A stretch of 64,000 nt of DNA, taken from positions 28,373,660-28,437,659 of the forward strand of contig CM045554.1 in assembly GCA_024721245.1 (NCBI GenBank), read 5' to 3'. Source of the DNA: Mitragyna speciosa (lineage: Eukaryota > Streptophyta > Magnoliopsida > Gentianales > Rubiaceae). Below the pieces are notes generated by a model. That model was not told the DNA's origin. It searched no databases and worked only from the letters and a program-made list of their open reading frames with translations. Within the stretch, counting starts at the first letter, position 1. Every line of letters starts with the position of its first letter. This document shows positions 23,610 through 37,250 of the stretch, piece after piece. The position numbers and the translations under genes are program-made.

Positions 23610-26600
23610 TAATAGGAGATCACCATTCCCCACCAACCAAGAATTTGTGGAGACGAGGTTGGCATTAAAGTTGAAATATACAGTAAATTGACATCAGAAA
23701 AAATAGAATTTTACGACTTTGACGTAACAAGTAATGTGACAGAAACCGTAAAAGTATGATTCCCATACGTTTCTTTTTCAAAGGTAGCCAAGAAGGAAAC
23801 CAAGAATTTTCTAAGTGGTTAGCATGTAGGCAAGTACATTGATATTTTGTCTTATAAAATGTTGATCGTTTATAAGTGATACTTGAGAATAAATCAATTC
23901 GAAGGATTAAGCTACATACGGCATTGTGTGGTCAGAGAGAGAGAGAGAGATTTTTGTAAACGCAAAAAAATGGATGGCTATAGTTGGATAAAAAGTCTGT
24001 TCTTGCATGGGAGGACCATACATGATTGCAAGCCGAGTGAATGTTGTGCGGGGAAGAGACTGAAGCACGTGATGTCCACAAGTGGCACGAGCTAATTAAT
24101 TCTTGGAAGTAGTCAAGTCAAGAAATTGAGACCGGGCATCCATTAACTGCGCAAAGGCTGTGAGCTAGAAATTGTACACTAGTTAATTGATTACTATTCA
24201 TTGAAAATAGGGAGTACATCTCGTTAATTGCTGAAATTTTAGGTGAACTAATAACGACATTATTGAGCACAAATAGTTAGGGTTAGGAAATAATAGTCTA
24301 TACATCCAATATACTAACCGAATCCAGTTATACTGGTTTGCCTAATTTGCTTATCATCATTAGTCAGTTAACTGTTAGTTGGTTACCTAGTTAAATAGGG
24401 TCGAATACCGTAAGTAATCGAAACCGTATAAGTATTAAGTTAATTTAACAAAATTGATAAAAATATTATAACTTAAATACTTGTTCAAATTTAAAAAGAA
24501 AAAACCTACTTGTACAATTTCATTTGTCAAAAATGCAATAAAACAACAAATTGAAACTCTTGCATTTATTTTTTTAAGTAAAAAAGTCACAAATAAAAAA
24601 TTTTTACAGCACATGTAAGAAAAATACTTGTGCTATATTTTCATATTTCATGTCTAAGTTATTTGAAAGTAATTTTTTAGTTAGTATCAAGAAAATATAT
24701 GATCAGAATATAAAAATATTGGATAATATACAAATTAGATGGAAAAAATCAAATATAAGTTTTTGAGTTATCTTAAACTATGAAAATAAAATGACTTAAT
24801 ACTCCTCAATTTCTCTATAATGTTTATAATATTTGGTTTTGTAAATTACGATGTTTTAAAATTAATATCCAAAAACAAAATTGCTTTTGCAAATAAGATC
24901 CAGTTAACCTATCTACTTTCGAAATTTAGTTTGGTTACTCTTATTTTTCGATTCAAGATATAATAATTTTTGGCCATTTTTTGATTTTTCAGTTATTTTT
25001 GCCCACCCCTACAAATAATTGTCCAAACTATAGAACGTTAATGCACTTGTTGTAATGTTCACAAAAATTATCTAATTCAAATGAAAAAGGAATCCTCCAA
25101 CATTGGGAGGGGGGAAGTTAGCTTGAAATACTCAAGACTGAAATTAATCTTTTAACCTGCCTCTTATAATTGGAGTATAAGGCCTTGGTCTGACAGGAAA
25201 ACAAGTTGATGCCTCGTAAATTAGATTTTTTTTTTTTTTTTTGAGATCAATGCTATTACAATATTCATTATATCAATATGTTTGTCACGCACAATTTGGA
25301 GTGAGATTCTTAGTTTTGCCATGCATAATTTGGGTTGGGACTCCCAACTAACTACTACACACTCTTTAAATTAACACACCCTTGCATACACCCACACTTT
25401 CTAAACTGTTAAGGCCGAGATTTGAAACCCGAATAGTAGGAACGCCCTTAAGGCCAACAGAGCAAATTCAGTTGGTTGAAGTTTTAGATTCAAGTTTCAC
25501 GGTATATGAGTAGCGCAAGGGAACCCTGTTAAAGCGTTCCCTAGCCAACCAAACAAGTTCCGTTGGTTGAAGTTTTGGGTTCCAGTTTCACGAAACAGGA
25601 GTTTAGTTTAACTGTATGTTAATATTTCATCCCATCATTTGTTGGTTAGTTTGTAAAGTTGATGAGTTGAATAATCTATTTGTATTTATCCCACCACTGT
25701 GGACACCGGAAGTTGGACGTTATATAAGTGTTAAGTAAGAGGGCATTGTCATAGTGGCTAAAGGTTTTAGGTGGCTCCAAAGAGAGGTGATGTTTGTAAA
25801 AATAATAAAAAAAATTTAAACAAATCAAGCGATAATTTTGTCAAGGAACATTTAATTGGGAAATTTAAGTTTAAAACATTATATCTAATGATAATTAGCA
25901 CGTATGAGAAAATGGCGAATTTTATTTTCATGTATCTGTGTGTGCACGTGCAACAAAGAGATTATTTGAGTACAAATGAAAAAAAAAAGTGTATGATATT
26001 TTTTGTGTGTTAGTTGAGTGACAGTGTGCAAGTGTATGCTTAGAGAAAGATTGTGTTGTGTGTGAGAGAAAGAATGTGTGCTTATGCATGAATATTAACA
26101 CTAAATTTGTCCAAAATTTAATAAATTTAATTGAAAAAATTTCATCTAGAATTTTGTAAACAAATAAGTATCATTTAATGCATTTAAGGGTAATTTTGGT
26201 TATTGAAAATGTATAGAAAGTACTTAATTTGCTTACTTTTAACTAGTTATCAAACACCGCTATGGTGACGAGCCACCAATACTACCACTATACTCCCACT
26301 ACCCTCCTTCCCTTCAAAGAGTCATCCCATAAAAATAAAAAAATAAAAAAAAAGGCAATGTAGGGTCTGTTTGTTTGGTTCAATGAATTTGGATAATCAT
26401 GAAAGATTTCGAATATGAATGGATTTCATATCATCACTTTAGAAAATAGTCATTCCAGTTGAAAGGAGTGTTTTCTAAAAACACTACCTCTAAAAAACTC
26501 TCAAATATTTTTCAATCACATTTTTATCTCAAATATACATTTCTCTAAAAAAGTTTTAAAGAATGCCTTAATAATATTTTTCAAACACCCTAAAAAATAA

Positions 26601-27337
26601 CCATCAAATAGGAGTCAATTTGAAAAAGAAATGTATTTGAGTAAATGATTTAAAATTCGTCCAGAAACTTATGCTCGAATGTAGTTACATGCAGATCTTA
26701 AATACTTTGCTGCAACACTGTACAATTTTTTTCTCTACAATACCTTTTTAATCCTACTGCTAAACATCATTTTCACAGACACTAATAAAACGTTGGTTAA
26801 TTATAAAATCATGAAACACCCAATGTTTGAGCACATTTTTCGTACATATTGATGATAGTACTGTTATTGTTGAAAATAAGAAACAAAGATGATATATTAC
26901 AACTTGAAAATTGAAGGAATTAGATGATTGTTTTTGTTCAACCTTATGGACAAAGGATTTAAAGAAGCCGTGAGAGAACTTTAACTTCTTTACAAGGTTC
27001 AACAAGTGTAAAAGAGAACTTTAACTTAAATGTAAAGAAGAACCAAAAAAAAAATTTAAAGGAAGATCTTTAATTGAACATACAATTGTTGGCGAACAAT
27101 TTGACTGAAATTTGATTCAACGAGGAAATTAAAACAACAAGAACTTGAAATAAATAAAAAGGAATTTGATCTGATCTGATCCAGCGGTTGAAGATTTATA
27201 CATAACATCTATTTGGGTCTAGTATAATCAAATAGTTAACCACTTAATTGAGGTGAGGCTCCAAAATTGATTTGGGGGCAAAATTTTTAGGCTTTTTGTC
27301 ACGCAGAATTATGGTATGATTTTCAATCCTGAATTTA
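23610..27337. other. Intergenic AT-rich stretch
   Basis: No gene is supported. It contains a (GA)n run at about 23933-23951, a poly(T) run near 25228-25242, and a pair of dispersed direct repeats containing GTTGGTTGAAGTTTT (about 25473 and 25563). TTGCCCACCCCTAC near 25000 looks like one end of a hAT-type element, and GGGTCTGTTTGTTTGG near 26364 like one end of another MITE. I could not find a matching opposite end for either. Confidence 0.5.
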
Positions 27338-27342
27338 CCATT

Positions 27343-27710
27343 TGTAGAAATATAAGTTAGTCAGCAACTGAAATTTGAGTCAATTGATCTGATCACAAGC
27401 TGCTTTGTTAGCAAAATAGCTGAATTAGCAGCTCATGGTTAGCTGAAGTTTTTGGATCACATGTGCACATCTGCGTGGGATGATATCTTGAAGATAATGG
27501 ATTGCTCTCCAAGAAATCATAGAAAAGACAAAGTTAGTTAGGACTCTTTATTTATTCAAGGACCTCTCTTGTTTAGACACTTGGCATTTTGTTCATTTGT
27601 TAAAGTTGTATATAAATTAGCAAAATTGTAATCAGATATTGTGATAAGAGAAGAAATGAAAACTTGAGTTCTCTTCTCCAGAAATCATTAGCTTTTATAG
27701 CTTTTGTTCA
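27343..27710 (+). repeat. 5' LTR of the 27.3-kb copia element
   Basis: Begins TGTAGAAATATAAG and ends AGCTTTTGTTCA, just before the primer-binding site. GTTGTATATAAATTAG near 27608 is a likely TATA region for element transcription. Confidence 0.93.
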
Positions 27711-27722
27711 TGGTATCAGAGC
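27711..27722 (+). other. Primer-binding site (initiator Met tRNA)
   Basis: TGGTATCAGAGC abuts the 5' LTR. It is the standard copia primer site complementary to the 3' end of initiator methionine tRNA. Confidence 0.92.
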
Positions 27723-27779
27723 ATTGGGTTTTGATCCACTAAACAAGAAACCTTGAAAAACAACAGATTTGAAAGGCAA

Positions 27780-30700
27780 TGATGACAGAAGGAACTTTTC
27801 TTAATGCAGGAGCTGGAGAAAATCCAGTAGCTCAATATAATGAAGATCCTTTGTATCTTCAGAGCTCGATCATCCAGTCATGTCTCTGGTTACTTCACAA
27901 CTAGGTGGGAACGAATTATTTAAGCTGGAACAGGTCATGTCAAAATTGCTCTTGGAGCAAAGCTAAGTTGGGCTTCATATCTAGGAGCTTGTGAAAGACC
28001 ACCAATAATCTCACCAAAAGGCTTAGCAATGGGAGAGGGTCGACTGCATGGTAAGATCTTAGGATTCTTAACTTCGATTTCAAAAGAAATTAGTTGAAGC
28101 ATTCATATACACTATCACTGCTAAAGGAATTGTGGAAGTGAACTAGAAGAGAGGTATGGAGAGTGTAATGGACCTCTCTTGCTATCAGCTTGCAAAGAGA
28201 GATTAGTAGTATTACATAAGGGAAGTCAAAAGGTGGAGAAGTATTACACTAGGGTTAAAGAAATTATGGGATGAACTGGCATTGTCTAATGCCTACACCA
28301 ACGTGTACTTGTGGTGCAGCAAAAGAAGGTAATTGATTTAGCCTCATTTAACAAACTGATGCAGTTTCTAATGGGGCTCAATGATACCTTTGACCATGTT
28401 AGAAACCAAATCTTGGTCATGGATCCATTGCCATCAGTAAACAAGGCTTACTCGATAGTTCTAAGTGTAGAGAAGCAAAGAGATATGCATACTGTTTTTC
28501 CAGAGAAAACTGAGAACTATGGCAATGTTTGCAAAAGCACAATGAACAAATACAGAAACTGGTGGCAGAGGCTTTGGTAGAGGCAGGAGTAATTCAGCAG
28601 GAAGAGGAAGGGGAAGAAGATCTGGTAATTTGCAGAAAGGAGTACCAGCATTGCAATCACTACAATATGGATGGACTATACACAGGAGAATTGCTTCAAA
28701 CTGCATGGTTATCTAGATTGGTACAAAACTTTGAGAGAGCAGAGGGACTAAGGACATCCAATAGGGAACAAACAGGTGGCTAATATAGCTGAAACACCAC
28801 TGGAAGTGGATGATGAGTACGTGGTAACAACCTGGAAAGAAGGATGTGATGCAATCAACCAACATAGCTTCCATTGTGCAACAGGAACTACTTAAGCTGC
28901 TCAAAGGAAAGATGCCAGCAGAACAAGTCAGTTTTGCTCACATCAAAGATTTTGCAGGTATGAAAACCTATAATCTAGCCTTTACAATGCTTGATTTTAT
29001 GAGAGATGGTTCATGGATATTAGACACTGGTGCAAGTAGTCATATGTGCTCTAACCTCAATCTCATGCAAAATGTGAAACAACAAACTGAATTTACACCT
29101 GTTTACCTTTCAGATGGCACTATGAAACAAGTAGAACATATAGGAAAGGTTGTCCTAAACAGAGCCTTAAAACTCACAGATGTTCTACACATTCCCAATT
29201 TTAAATATAACCTGATATCAGTTTCAAAGTTGGCTCAAGTCTCACATATTAAAATAACCTTTTATCCCACTCATTGCTCATTGCAGGACCTACAGAGTGA
29301 AGAAATTATAGCAATTGGTAAGCTAATAGGGAAGCTATATGTGCTAGATAGTGCTAGTTTCATAGAGAAGAGAGTAGACAAATGTAATCAATTAGTGGAA
29401 GACAACAAAAACTCTTGTATTGCTTCTAGTATTATGAATAAAATTTCTAGAAAACCTTTCAGTTGTCTGGCACAAAAGGCTTGGCCATCCTTCTCAACCT
29501 GTTTTGCAACATTTACATTTCTCACAAAATGAACCAAAACTAAGTAAAACAGATGATGTACAACATTGTGAAGTGTGTCACAAATCCAAGCAACACAAAC
29601 TCGCTTTTCCTCTTAGCAAAATTCAGTCAACAAACAATTTTCAGCTTATTCATGTGGACATGTGGGGACCTTATAGAGCACACTCAATGACTGGAACCCC
29701 TTACATGTTAATTATAGTTGATGACTACAGCAGAAGTACCTGGACTTTTTTGCTTGTTCACAAAACACAAGTTGTTCCAACCATAAGAGACTTTTTCACC
29801 ATGATAATGACACAGTTTGATAAAAGAGTCAAAGCCATAAGGACTGATAATGGCACAGAATTTACTAGTATAGAGTGTCAAAACCTATTAAGAAAGTTTG
29901 GTTTTATTCACCAGAGAGACATGTGTTTACACTCCACAACAGAATAGGAGTTGTTAGAAAGAAAACTATAAACATTTGCTCCAAATAGCTAGGTCCCTCA
30001 TGTTTCAGGCAAATCTGCCATCAAAATTTTGGTCATATTCACTTCTTATGGCTACTTACATTATAAATAGATTACCAACACCAAGTTCTGCAATGGCTCA
30101 CACCTTTTGAATTACTGTATGATCACAAGCCAAATTATTCAAATCTCAAGACCTTTGGCTACTTGTGCTACTCTACAAACACTCAACCTCACAGAGAAAA
30201 ATTTGAAACCAGAGCTCATTAGGTGCATTTTTATTGGATTTAGTTCAGGACAAAAGGGGTATAACCTTATATGAGCTTGATGAAAAGAGGGTGTATGTCA
30301 GTAGAGATGTGATATTTTATGAGATTATATTTCCCTACTCGAAATGAACATGAGCCAAATCCTCAAGTTTCATTACCACTTGTGCCACTTGATCAGCACA
30401 CAGAATTTCCTGATAACAATGCTATAACCATTGATGCCAACTTAGAAGTGATCCCGGAAAACTCCACTCCTGTGAGTCTTACTCCAGAAATACAAACACA
30501 GATACAGAGAAGGAGTGAAAGGCTTAGGTCTGAACCAGTGTGGATGCAAGACTATGTAACAAATATAGCTTCTAAAGAAGGTTTACAAGTTGCTATAATT
30601 GATTCAGACACACATAAAGCATTCTCATCAAATCACACTCCACCAACTTTCCCTTACCAAATTTCACCAAACATGAATGTAGCACATATGTCCTTCTTGG

Positions 30701-32262
30701 CCAACATGACTAATTTACAGGAACCACTTTCATACTGACCAAACAAGTAGAGATGAAGGTTGGGTCCATGCCATGAAAAATGAGTTAGATGCATTGGAGA
30801 AGAATGGGACCTGGGAATTGATAGCATTACCAAAAGGAACAAGGGCAATAGGGTCTAAATGGGTGTATAAAATAAAGCTGAAAGCAGATGGTACACTAGA
30901 TAGATTGAAAGCTAGGTTGGTGGCAAAGGAGTATCATCAGATTGAAGGAATCGACTATCAAGATAGTTTTTCTCCAGTGGCAAAATTAGTCACTAGTAAG
31001 ACTGTTTCTTGCAATCATAGCAGCAAAATCTTAGGTACCTGCATCAAATGGACATAAATAATGCATTTTTGCATAGGATCTCTAGAAGAAGATATTTACA
31101 TAATGCCACCAGAGGGATATGATAAAGCTACATCTAGGCCAGGTGTGTAGACTAAAGAAGAGCTTGTATGGTTTAAAACAAGCTTCCAAGGCAGTGGAAT
31201 GAGGAGTTTACCAGCAAACTGAGAGTTTTTGGTTTTAAACAGTCACAATACGATAGCTGCTTGTTTGTAAAAGAAGGAAAAGAGAATTTTACTGCATTGC
31301 TGATCCTATGTGGATGATATATTGGTAGCAGGCAATGACATGGCAGAGATTAAAGCACTAAGGTGTACTTGCATCAATTAGTTCACCATAAAGGATCTTG
31401 GGAAAGCTAGGTATTTCTTGGGATTGGAGATAGCAAGAACAAAAGCAGGAATGTATATTAATCAAAGAAAATATGCCCTTGATATATTGACAGATGCTGG
31501 ATTGCTTGGAGCAAAGCCAGAAAAAGTTCCAATGGCAAAGGGAACCAAACTGACAGCTAAAGAAAGGGAAATGCTTGTTGAACCTCAGAAGTACAGAAGG
31601 TTAATTGGAAGGCTGTTATACCTGAATTTTACAAGACCAGACATGACTTATGCTGTCCAGTAGCTAAGTCAATTTGTGCAGGAACCCACAAATCTACACT
31701 GGAAGGTGGCATTACAGCTGTTAAAATACATCAAGGGCACACCCTCTCAAGGATTATTTTTTCTAGCAGATAATTCTCTTACCTTGTAGGGCTATTCGAA
31801 TGTAGATTGGGGGTCTTGTCTTGATACCAGAAGATCATTAACAGGTTACTGCATTTATGTAGGAGGAGCACTAGTTTCCTGGAAGACTAAGAAGCAATCT
31901 ACCATATCAAAGTCATCAGCAGAGGCAGAATACAGGAGCCTTGCTGCCACTGTTTGTGAACTTCAATGGATAACCTACATTCTTGAAGAATTCAAGGTCA
32001 GAACCATAGCTTCCTATTCCATTATGGTATGACAACAAAGTTGCCATTCATATTACTGAGAACCCGGTGTTTCATGAAAGGACTAAACACCTTGAGATAG
32101 ATTGCCACCCTGGTTAGAAACAAATACAAAGAAGGTTTTGTTATGCTACAACACATTGGTTCTAAAAATCAACTTGCAGATATTTTTACTAAACCATTGG
32201 CAATGCCTCAGTTTAGTACTTTGGTGCTCAAGTTGGGCTTGGCAAATTATCACCAAGCTCCA
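27780..32262 (+). pseudogene. gag-pol of the 27.3-kb copia element, frameshifted
   Basis: A start ATG at about 27780 opens a gag frame that soon breaks. Gag continues near 28330-28480 (FNKLMQFLMGLNDTFDHVRN). Protease shows WILDTGASSHM at about 29013. The integrase zinc region has RLGHPSQPVLQHL and CEVCHKSK. Its catalytic core has HVDMWGPYR, VDDYSRSTW and RTDNGTEF, then a stop at about 29945. RT begins near 30780 (TWELIALPKGTRAIGSKWVY, KARLVAKEYHQ), with YVDDILVAGND near 31307 in another frame. RNase H follows (SSAEAEYRSLA near 31915). Several stops and frameshifts in every domain show it cannot make a full polyprotein. Confidence 0.9.
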
Positions 32263-32274
32263 ACTTGAGGGGGA

Positions 32275-32641
32275 TGAAGAAATATAAGTTAGTCAGTAGC
32301 TGAAATTTGAGTCAATTGAGCTGATCACAAGCTGCTTTGTCAGCAAAATAGCTGAATTAGTAGCTCATGGTTGGCTGAAGTTTTTGGATCACATGTGCAC
32401 ATCTACGTGGGATGATATCTTGGAGATAATGGACTGCTCTCCAAGAAATCACAGAAAAGACAAAGTTAGTTAGGATTCTTTATTTCTTCAAGGACCTCTC
32501 TTGTCTAGACACTTGGCATTTTTTCATTTGTTAAAGTTGTATATAAATTAGCAAAATTATAATCAGATATTGTGATAAGAGAAGAAATGAAAACTTGAGT
32601 TCTCTTCTCCAGAAATCATTAGCTTTTATAGCTTTTGTTCA
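32275..32641 (+). repeat. 3' LTR of the 27.3-kb copia element
   Basis: Begins TGAAGAAATATAAG directly after the polypurine tract and ends AGCTTTTGTTCA before the CCATT duplication. It is nearly identical to the 5' LTR. Confidence 0.93.
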
Positions 32642-32817
32642 CCATTTTTTTCCTCTGCCCCCTTTAAATGTCAAGGCTGAGGTTTGAACTCTCGACTTTA
32701 GCACGGATAACACTCCTGGACACAGGACTAAAGTTCAATGGTTATTTCTTTTCTTCAAGGAAGTGCTCTAGTTCTCCACCTACCCCATACTTCCTATCTT
32801 CTAGGAACTATTCCTTA

Positions 32818-33520
32818 GGGCATTCATAATGGATTATACTTTAAAAAGCGTAATCCATTTATAACATCATAAATTTACTAAATCCACTTTCATTACACTA
32901 TCACTCATTAATGAATTACACCCTATACAATATAATAGCATGAACCCACAATCAAATTGCATATTTATTGTAATAATTCACAATACATATCCCTAAATAA
33001 ATAAATGTATTTTGTAAAATATAATTTCATTATTTTTGGAAAATAATTTATTGACTTTAATTGAAATACTCAATTTTCTATTTTTTAAAATTTTCTAAAA
33101 TTAATATTATTAATTCTTTACTTTCAATAATATACTTTTTCCCCCAACCTCCAAAATAGTACATTGTTATGTTCTAAAAAAATAAATAATAAGTAATTAT
33201 TAAATAAATACCCAGCACCTAAAATGTGAAAATATCATAATCATCATAACTTAATTAATAATGCTCTATTTAATTAATTTAAATCAATTTCATAACTTAA
33301 AACATACAAAGAAGTGGTAGCAACATAATTTAGATCAAATGAAGAAGTGGTAATAATATAATGGTGTGGGAGGACCCACTTTTTACCTTATGTGCTTTCA
33401 TTATGCATATAGTAGATATGATGCGTGTAGTGGGAATGAAACTCCCACAATAATAGTGGTTTAATGTATGGGTGCAATGAAAGGTATTACACGCTCCATT
33501 AAACCCCATTGTGGATGCTC
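32818..33520. mobile_element. MITE with GGGCATTCATAATGG ends
   Basis: The left end is GGGCATTCATAATGG; the right end in reverse complement is GAGCATCCACAATGG, so the terminal inverted repeats are imperfect. The interior is very AT-rich and non-coding. The direct flanks do not give a convincing target duplication, so the superfamily is left open. Confidence 0.5.
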
Positions 33521-35653
33521 GTATCTAGTGGCGGAGCCGAGACCCCAAAGTAAGTGGGATCAAACTTTAATATAATAAATTTTTTATAAAATAAAAACTA
33601 TAAGATAAAATGAACAAAAAAATGCAAAACCACGAAAATAAAAATAATATTTTGCCAACCACTAGCAACTTAATCTTATTTGGGTTTCTTTTTAAGAAAG
33701 TTTTCCATAACATGTTATAAATAAAAATAATAAAATAACATGATTTAGTATTATAAACATGAATTTCAGCATTTGATAATATATTAAGGTTGAGCACAAA
33801 TATCTAGCCCATTTAAGAAAGAAGAAAAAGAAAAAAGAAAAAAGTATGATCAAAACTAGTAAAGTTTTATTTCTAACATCCAAGGTACACTTGCTAGCTA
33901 ATGCATGTAATAATAGTCCAAAATTTAAGTGGGATACGAGCTAGTCCAGATCTTTTATCTAATTTTTTCGTGTCCAATGATGTACAATATAAAACTACGT
34001 TGAAACTATATAAAATTATGTTATGTGACGTAGTTTCGTAGTGATATGACGTAATTTTGTGTTAGACACAGTTAAACATCAAAAAAATTGGACAAAGGAT
34101 ATGATACGCTCTTATCCTACTAACTCTAGTACTTTAAGTTATTATCTCTATCCATTTAACTTCCAATAACTGTATTGTAGTCCAAATTCATTACTAGAAC
34201 TTGTAAAGCTCTCCCAATTTGAACTTTAAAACTAAAAAAAAATACTTAAAATTTTAAAAGTTGTAGACATAACAAAAGAAAGCAGGAAAAGAAAACTCAA
34301 AACTCGTTTTGAAAAACCTCTTTAATTTTTGACAATTCGAATAATTGCCTATAAAAGTAGAAACATACTAACTCAAAATATTTTGCTTTTTTGGGTGGTG
34401 ATGGAAACGGTTTTGAGCCCCACCAAAAGTTTTCTGTGGAAGTGTTGCAATTTCTTCTTATGTTATGGCAATAATTCACCAGCTCGTTACAAGAGACGAG
34501 ACGGATTAGAGACTAGGTGAGGAAAGTTGTGATTATAGGCTTCAAATTTTACAAGGCTTGCAAGAGGAGAGGAGAGGAGGGGAGAGGAGGGAGAGGAAGA
34601 GAAGAAAAGATGGGAGCAAATTAGGCCAGCCAGATTCATTGTCCCCTTGGTGAGTGACAGATTGTTGACGTAACAGGTGCAAAAGTTTGTTGTGGGGATA
34701 AAGATATTTAGAAAATTTTTACTAGAGAGCAAAGTTGTCTTCCAACATAAAATTTGCCCAGAAGCTAATTTTAATTCTGGCAATATCGTTACCTTGCAAC
34801 ACTCTTGACAGAATACATTCATGTGCACCCATGTTTTTCAAAACTTAAGCTGGTTTGTAGGATGTAAATATTAGTGCTAAATTATGTGCAAGTGGATTTT
34901 GCCAATTTGGGCTGGACAAAAAGGTTGAACACAAGGCAATTGCGCTCATGGATAGGATATGAGTTGTATATCATAACAGACTGAATAAAACTAAAAAAGG
35001 CAACTACACAAACGAACATATCCAAGAGGCATGTTTCAGATGTAGTACATCACGAAATGGCAGACATTTTTGCATGGAACTGCTGTCAGAAGTTTCTCAG
35101 TGAACATGGTAAATAATTAGATTGTCCTAGAGATAATATTTGACTTATTCAAATTAAATTCGAGTAATTCAAATTTAATATCTAATAGATTAGGCTGGAA
35201 TTGTTTGACAAAAATCTCAAAGTGATTAAAATCAATCTTTAAGTGTTGCAATTAATATCTTCATGCTTTTATTTATTCCTAGTGAGAAAAGAACACCTTA
35301 CATATGTGCAATTTATGAAAATTAGAATTTCGAAAATATAATTTAAAAGGTGATGGGTAAAGAATTGGACAAGGAAAAGTTCTAAGAAATTTTTTATTTG
35401 TACAAATTCACTTTTGACATCTAAGCAATCTTTTAAATCCCAATTCTCCATAAAAAGTATGCTCTTTTCCAAAATGATATCCAAAATAAGAAAAAAAAAC
35501 CTCAATTTCCCTTCCCTATTAACAAATTCATTCATTTGATTAGCAGATTTCAAAGGTGTGAAAGAAATTAAGAACAAAAGATAAATTTACATTCCTGTAG
35601 AGTATTTTGGATTGAAGGTGAAGGGGAAGGCGATTCAGTTTAGTCCTTCAAAT
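33521..35653. other. Intergenic stretch
   Basis: No gene is supported. A purine-only tract (GGAGAGGAGAGGAGG type) lies at about 34563-34612. Its complementary pyrimidine strand produces a spurious Ser/Pro-rich frame. The rest is AT-rich and featureless. Confidence 0.5.
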
Positions 35654-36184
35654 GAGAAAATTATAGTTTTGGTATCAAATTTTTGGGGTATCAACAATTT
35701 TAGTCTAAAAAATTTGGATGAAAGCAAATCTAGCACCAAATATTTTAAATTTTTTGCACATTTAGTTCTATTAGCCGATTTTACCAAAATCTCACTAGAA
35801 TCCAATCATGCGATACTCATGTGTTGATGGCCAAATTTTTAAAAAAAAATTAATCGCCATAATTTGTAATTAAAGGCACTCACGAATACACTATCCAAGC
35901 AGAATTTTCAATTTTATCTGCTTATTTATCGTGCATGAACTCCAAATTAGTGCATTGAATTACTAATTACGATAATTAAACTTTTTTCTTTTTTTTTTTT
36001 AAATTTGTTTACCAGCACGTAAGTATCATGTGACCAGATTTTGGTTAGATTTTGGCAAAATAGGTCACTAGGACTAGATGTGCTAAAAAATTGAAACATT
36101 TGGTACTAGATTTGTTTTTGTCTAAACTTTAGGGATAAAATTACTGATACCCCAAAAATTTGGTACCAAAATTGTAATTTTGTC
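35654..36184. mobile_element. Mutator-like MITE, 531 bp, perfect 9-bp target duplication
   Basis: Flanked on both sides by CCTTCAAAT (35645-35653 and 36185-36193). The ends form inverted repeats of about 130 bp: left GAGAAAATTATAGTTTTGGT, right in reverse complement GACAAAATTACAATTTTGGT. Both continue CAAATTTTTGGGGTATC and later CAAATCTAG-ACCAAAT. There is no coding content. The 9-bp duplication and long TIRs fit the Mutator superfamily. Confidence 0.85.
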
Positions 36185-36714
36185 CCTTCAAATTACCAAA
36201 TGGAATCTCATGTAAATATTCAAGAGCAATTGCCTATAATACAACACATTATACCCTTGTGTGCGACAATAAAGGGGCATTTCCCTGTATATAAAAAAGG
36301 ATTATAGAAAAAAAAAATACCAAGTATAATAGCCACATTTCCACTAAAAGTTCACATAAAATGAAGGAAAATAATATATACATTTCAATTGCATATTTTG
36401 TGTATTTAGTCAATTTGCTTAAAAGCTCATAATCTCAACTATTCCAACTTTAGCATGAACAAATGAGGTGTGTGAAGTGATGGATTTTTTAACCATTTGA
36501 CTTCAAAATCAATACATTTATGTAACTTGAAGTAGAGCGGTATAGATCATTTGCAATAATCAATGACTAATCACTTTTTTTTCCCATTAGTTCTAAAAGC
36601 TATTATCATGAAATTTCCCCAAGAGATAGCCTACTACTCGCAGCTTCATAAGTACAGGCATCAATGTGAAAATAATATGTGGACCTTTCAAAAATTCTAA
36701 ATTACTCAATCTGT

Positions 36715-37213
36715 TGGCAGCTCGTCTAGAATTAGGACCAGCCCAGTCGACAGACAAAGGAATGATCAGGGGGCACAGTTAGTGGATCACCACATTGCAC
36801 TAGTTTCTTGTAATTATATGGGCCTCCATGATCATCGCTCGCAAAGTACTGAAGAAATACCTTCTCAGATTTTATTAACATCGATCAAGTTTAATTTTTC
36901 ATTTATGTGTCCTCAACACACAAAAAAAAAAAAAGAAGTAATAATTGAGATTTGAATAACACATATACATACTAATTTTTCTATTTCAAGATGATGTCTT
37001 CTTGATTTATTGTTTTCTAATATGATGATCCATATTGATGGTCCTGCAGAATAGGTCAATTTGGCCGTCTTCTATGTTGATCAATTTTTCATAAACTGAT
37101 TAACAACAAGAATCATTTAATCAGAATCGACATTTGTATGATTTAGTGGGATTATTTTCAGCTTCAGCAAAAAAAGTTAGAGTCAGATCAAATTTATTCT
37201 TTACCTTACGTTA

Positions 37214-37250
<37 letters not shown>

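Larger units (their letters stand above)
27343..32641 (+). mobile_element. Complete Ty1-copia retrotransposon with both LTRs (inactivated)
   Basis: The element is 5,299 bp and flanked by the perfect 5-bp duplication CCATT (27338-27342 and 32642-32646). LTRs of 368 bp (27343-27710) and 367 bp (32275-32641) start TGTAG / TGAAG and end GTTCA. By eye they differ at about 16 substitutions and one indel, roughly 4 percent. A primer-binding site (TGGTATCAGAGC) follows the left LTR and a polypurine tract (TTGAGGGGGA) precedes the right LTR. The domain order is gag, protease, integrase, RT, RNase H, which is the copia order. Confidence 0.95.

Noticed and set aside
26360..26640. Possible MITE starting GGGTCTGTTTGTTTGG
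   Set aside because: Only one end is recognisable. No matching inverted end or target duplication was found.
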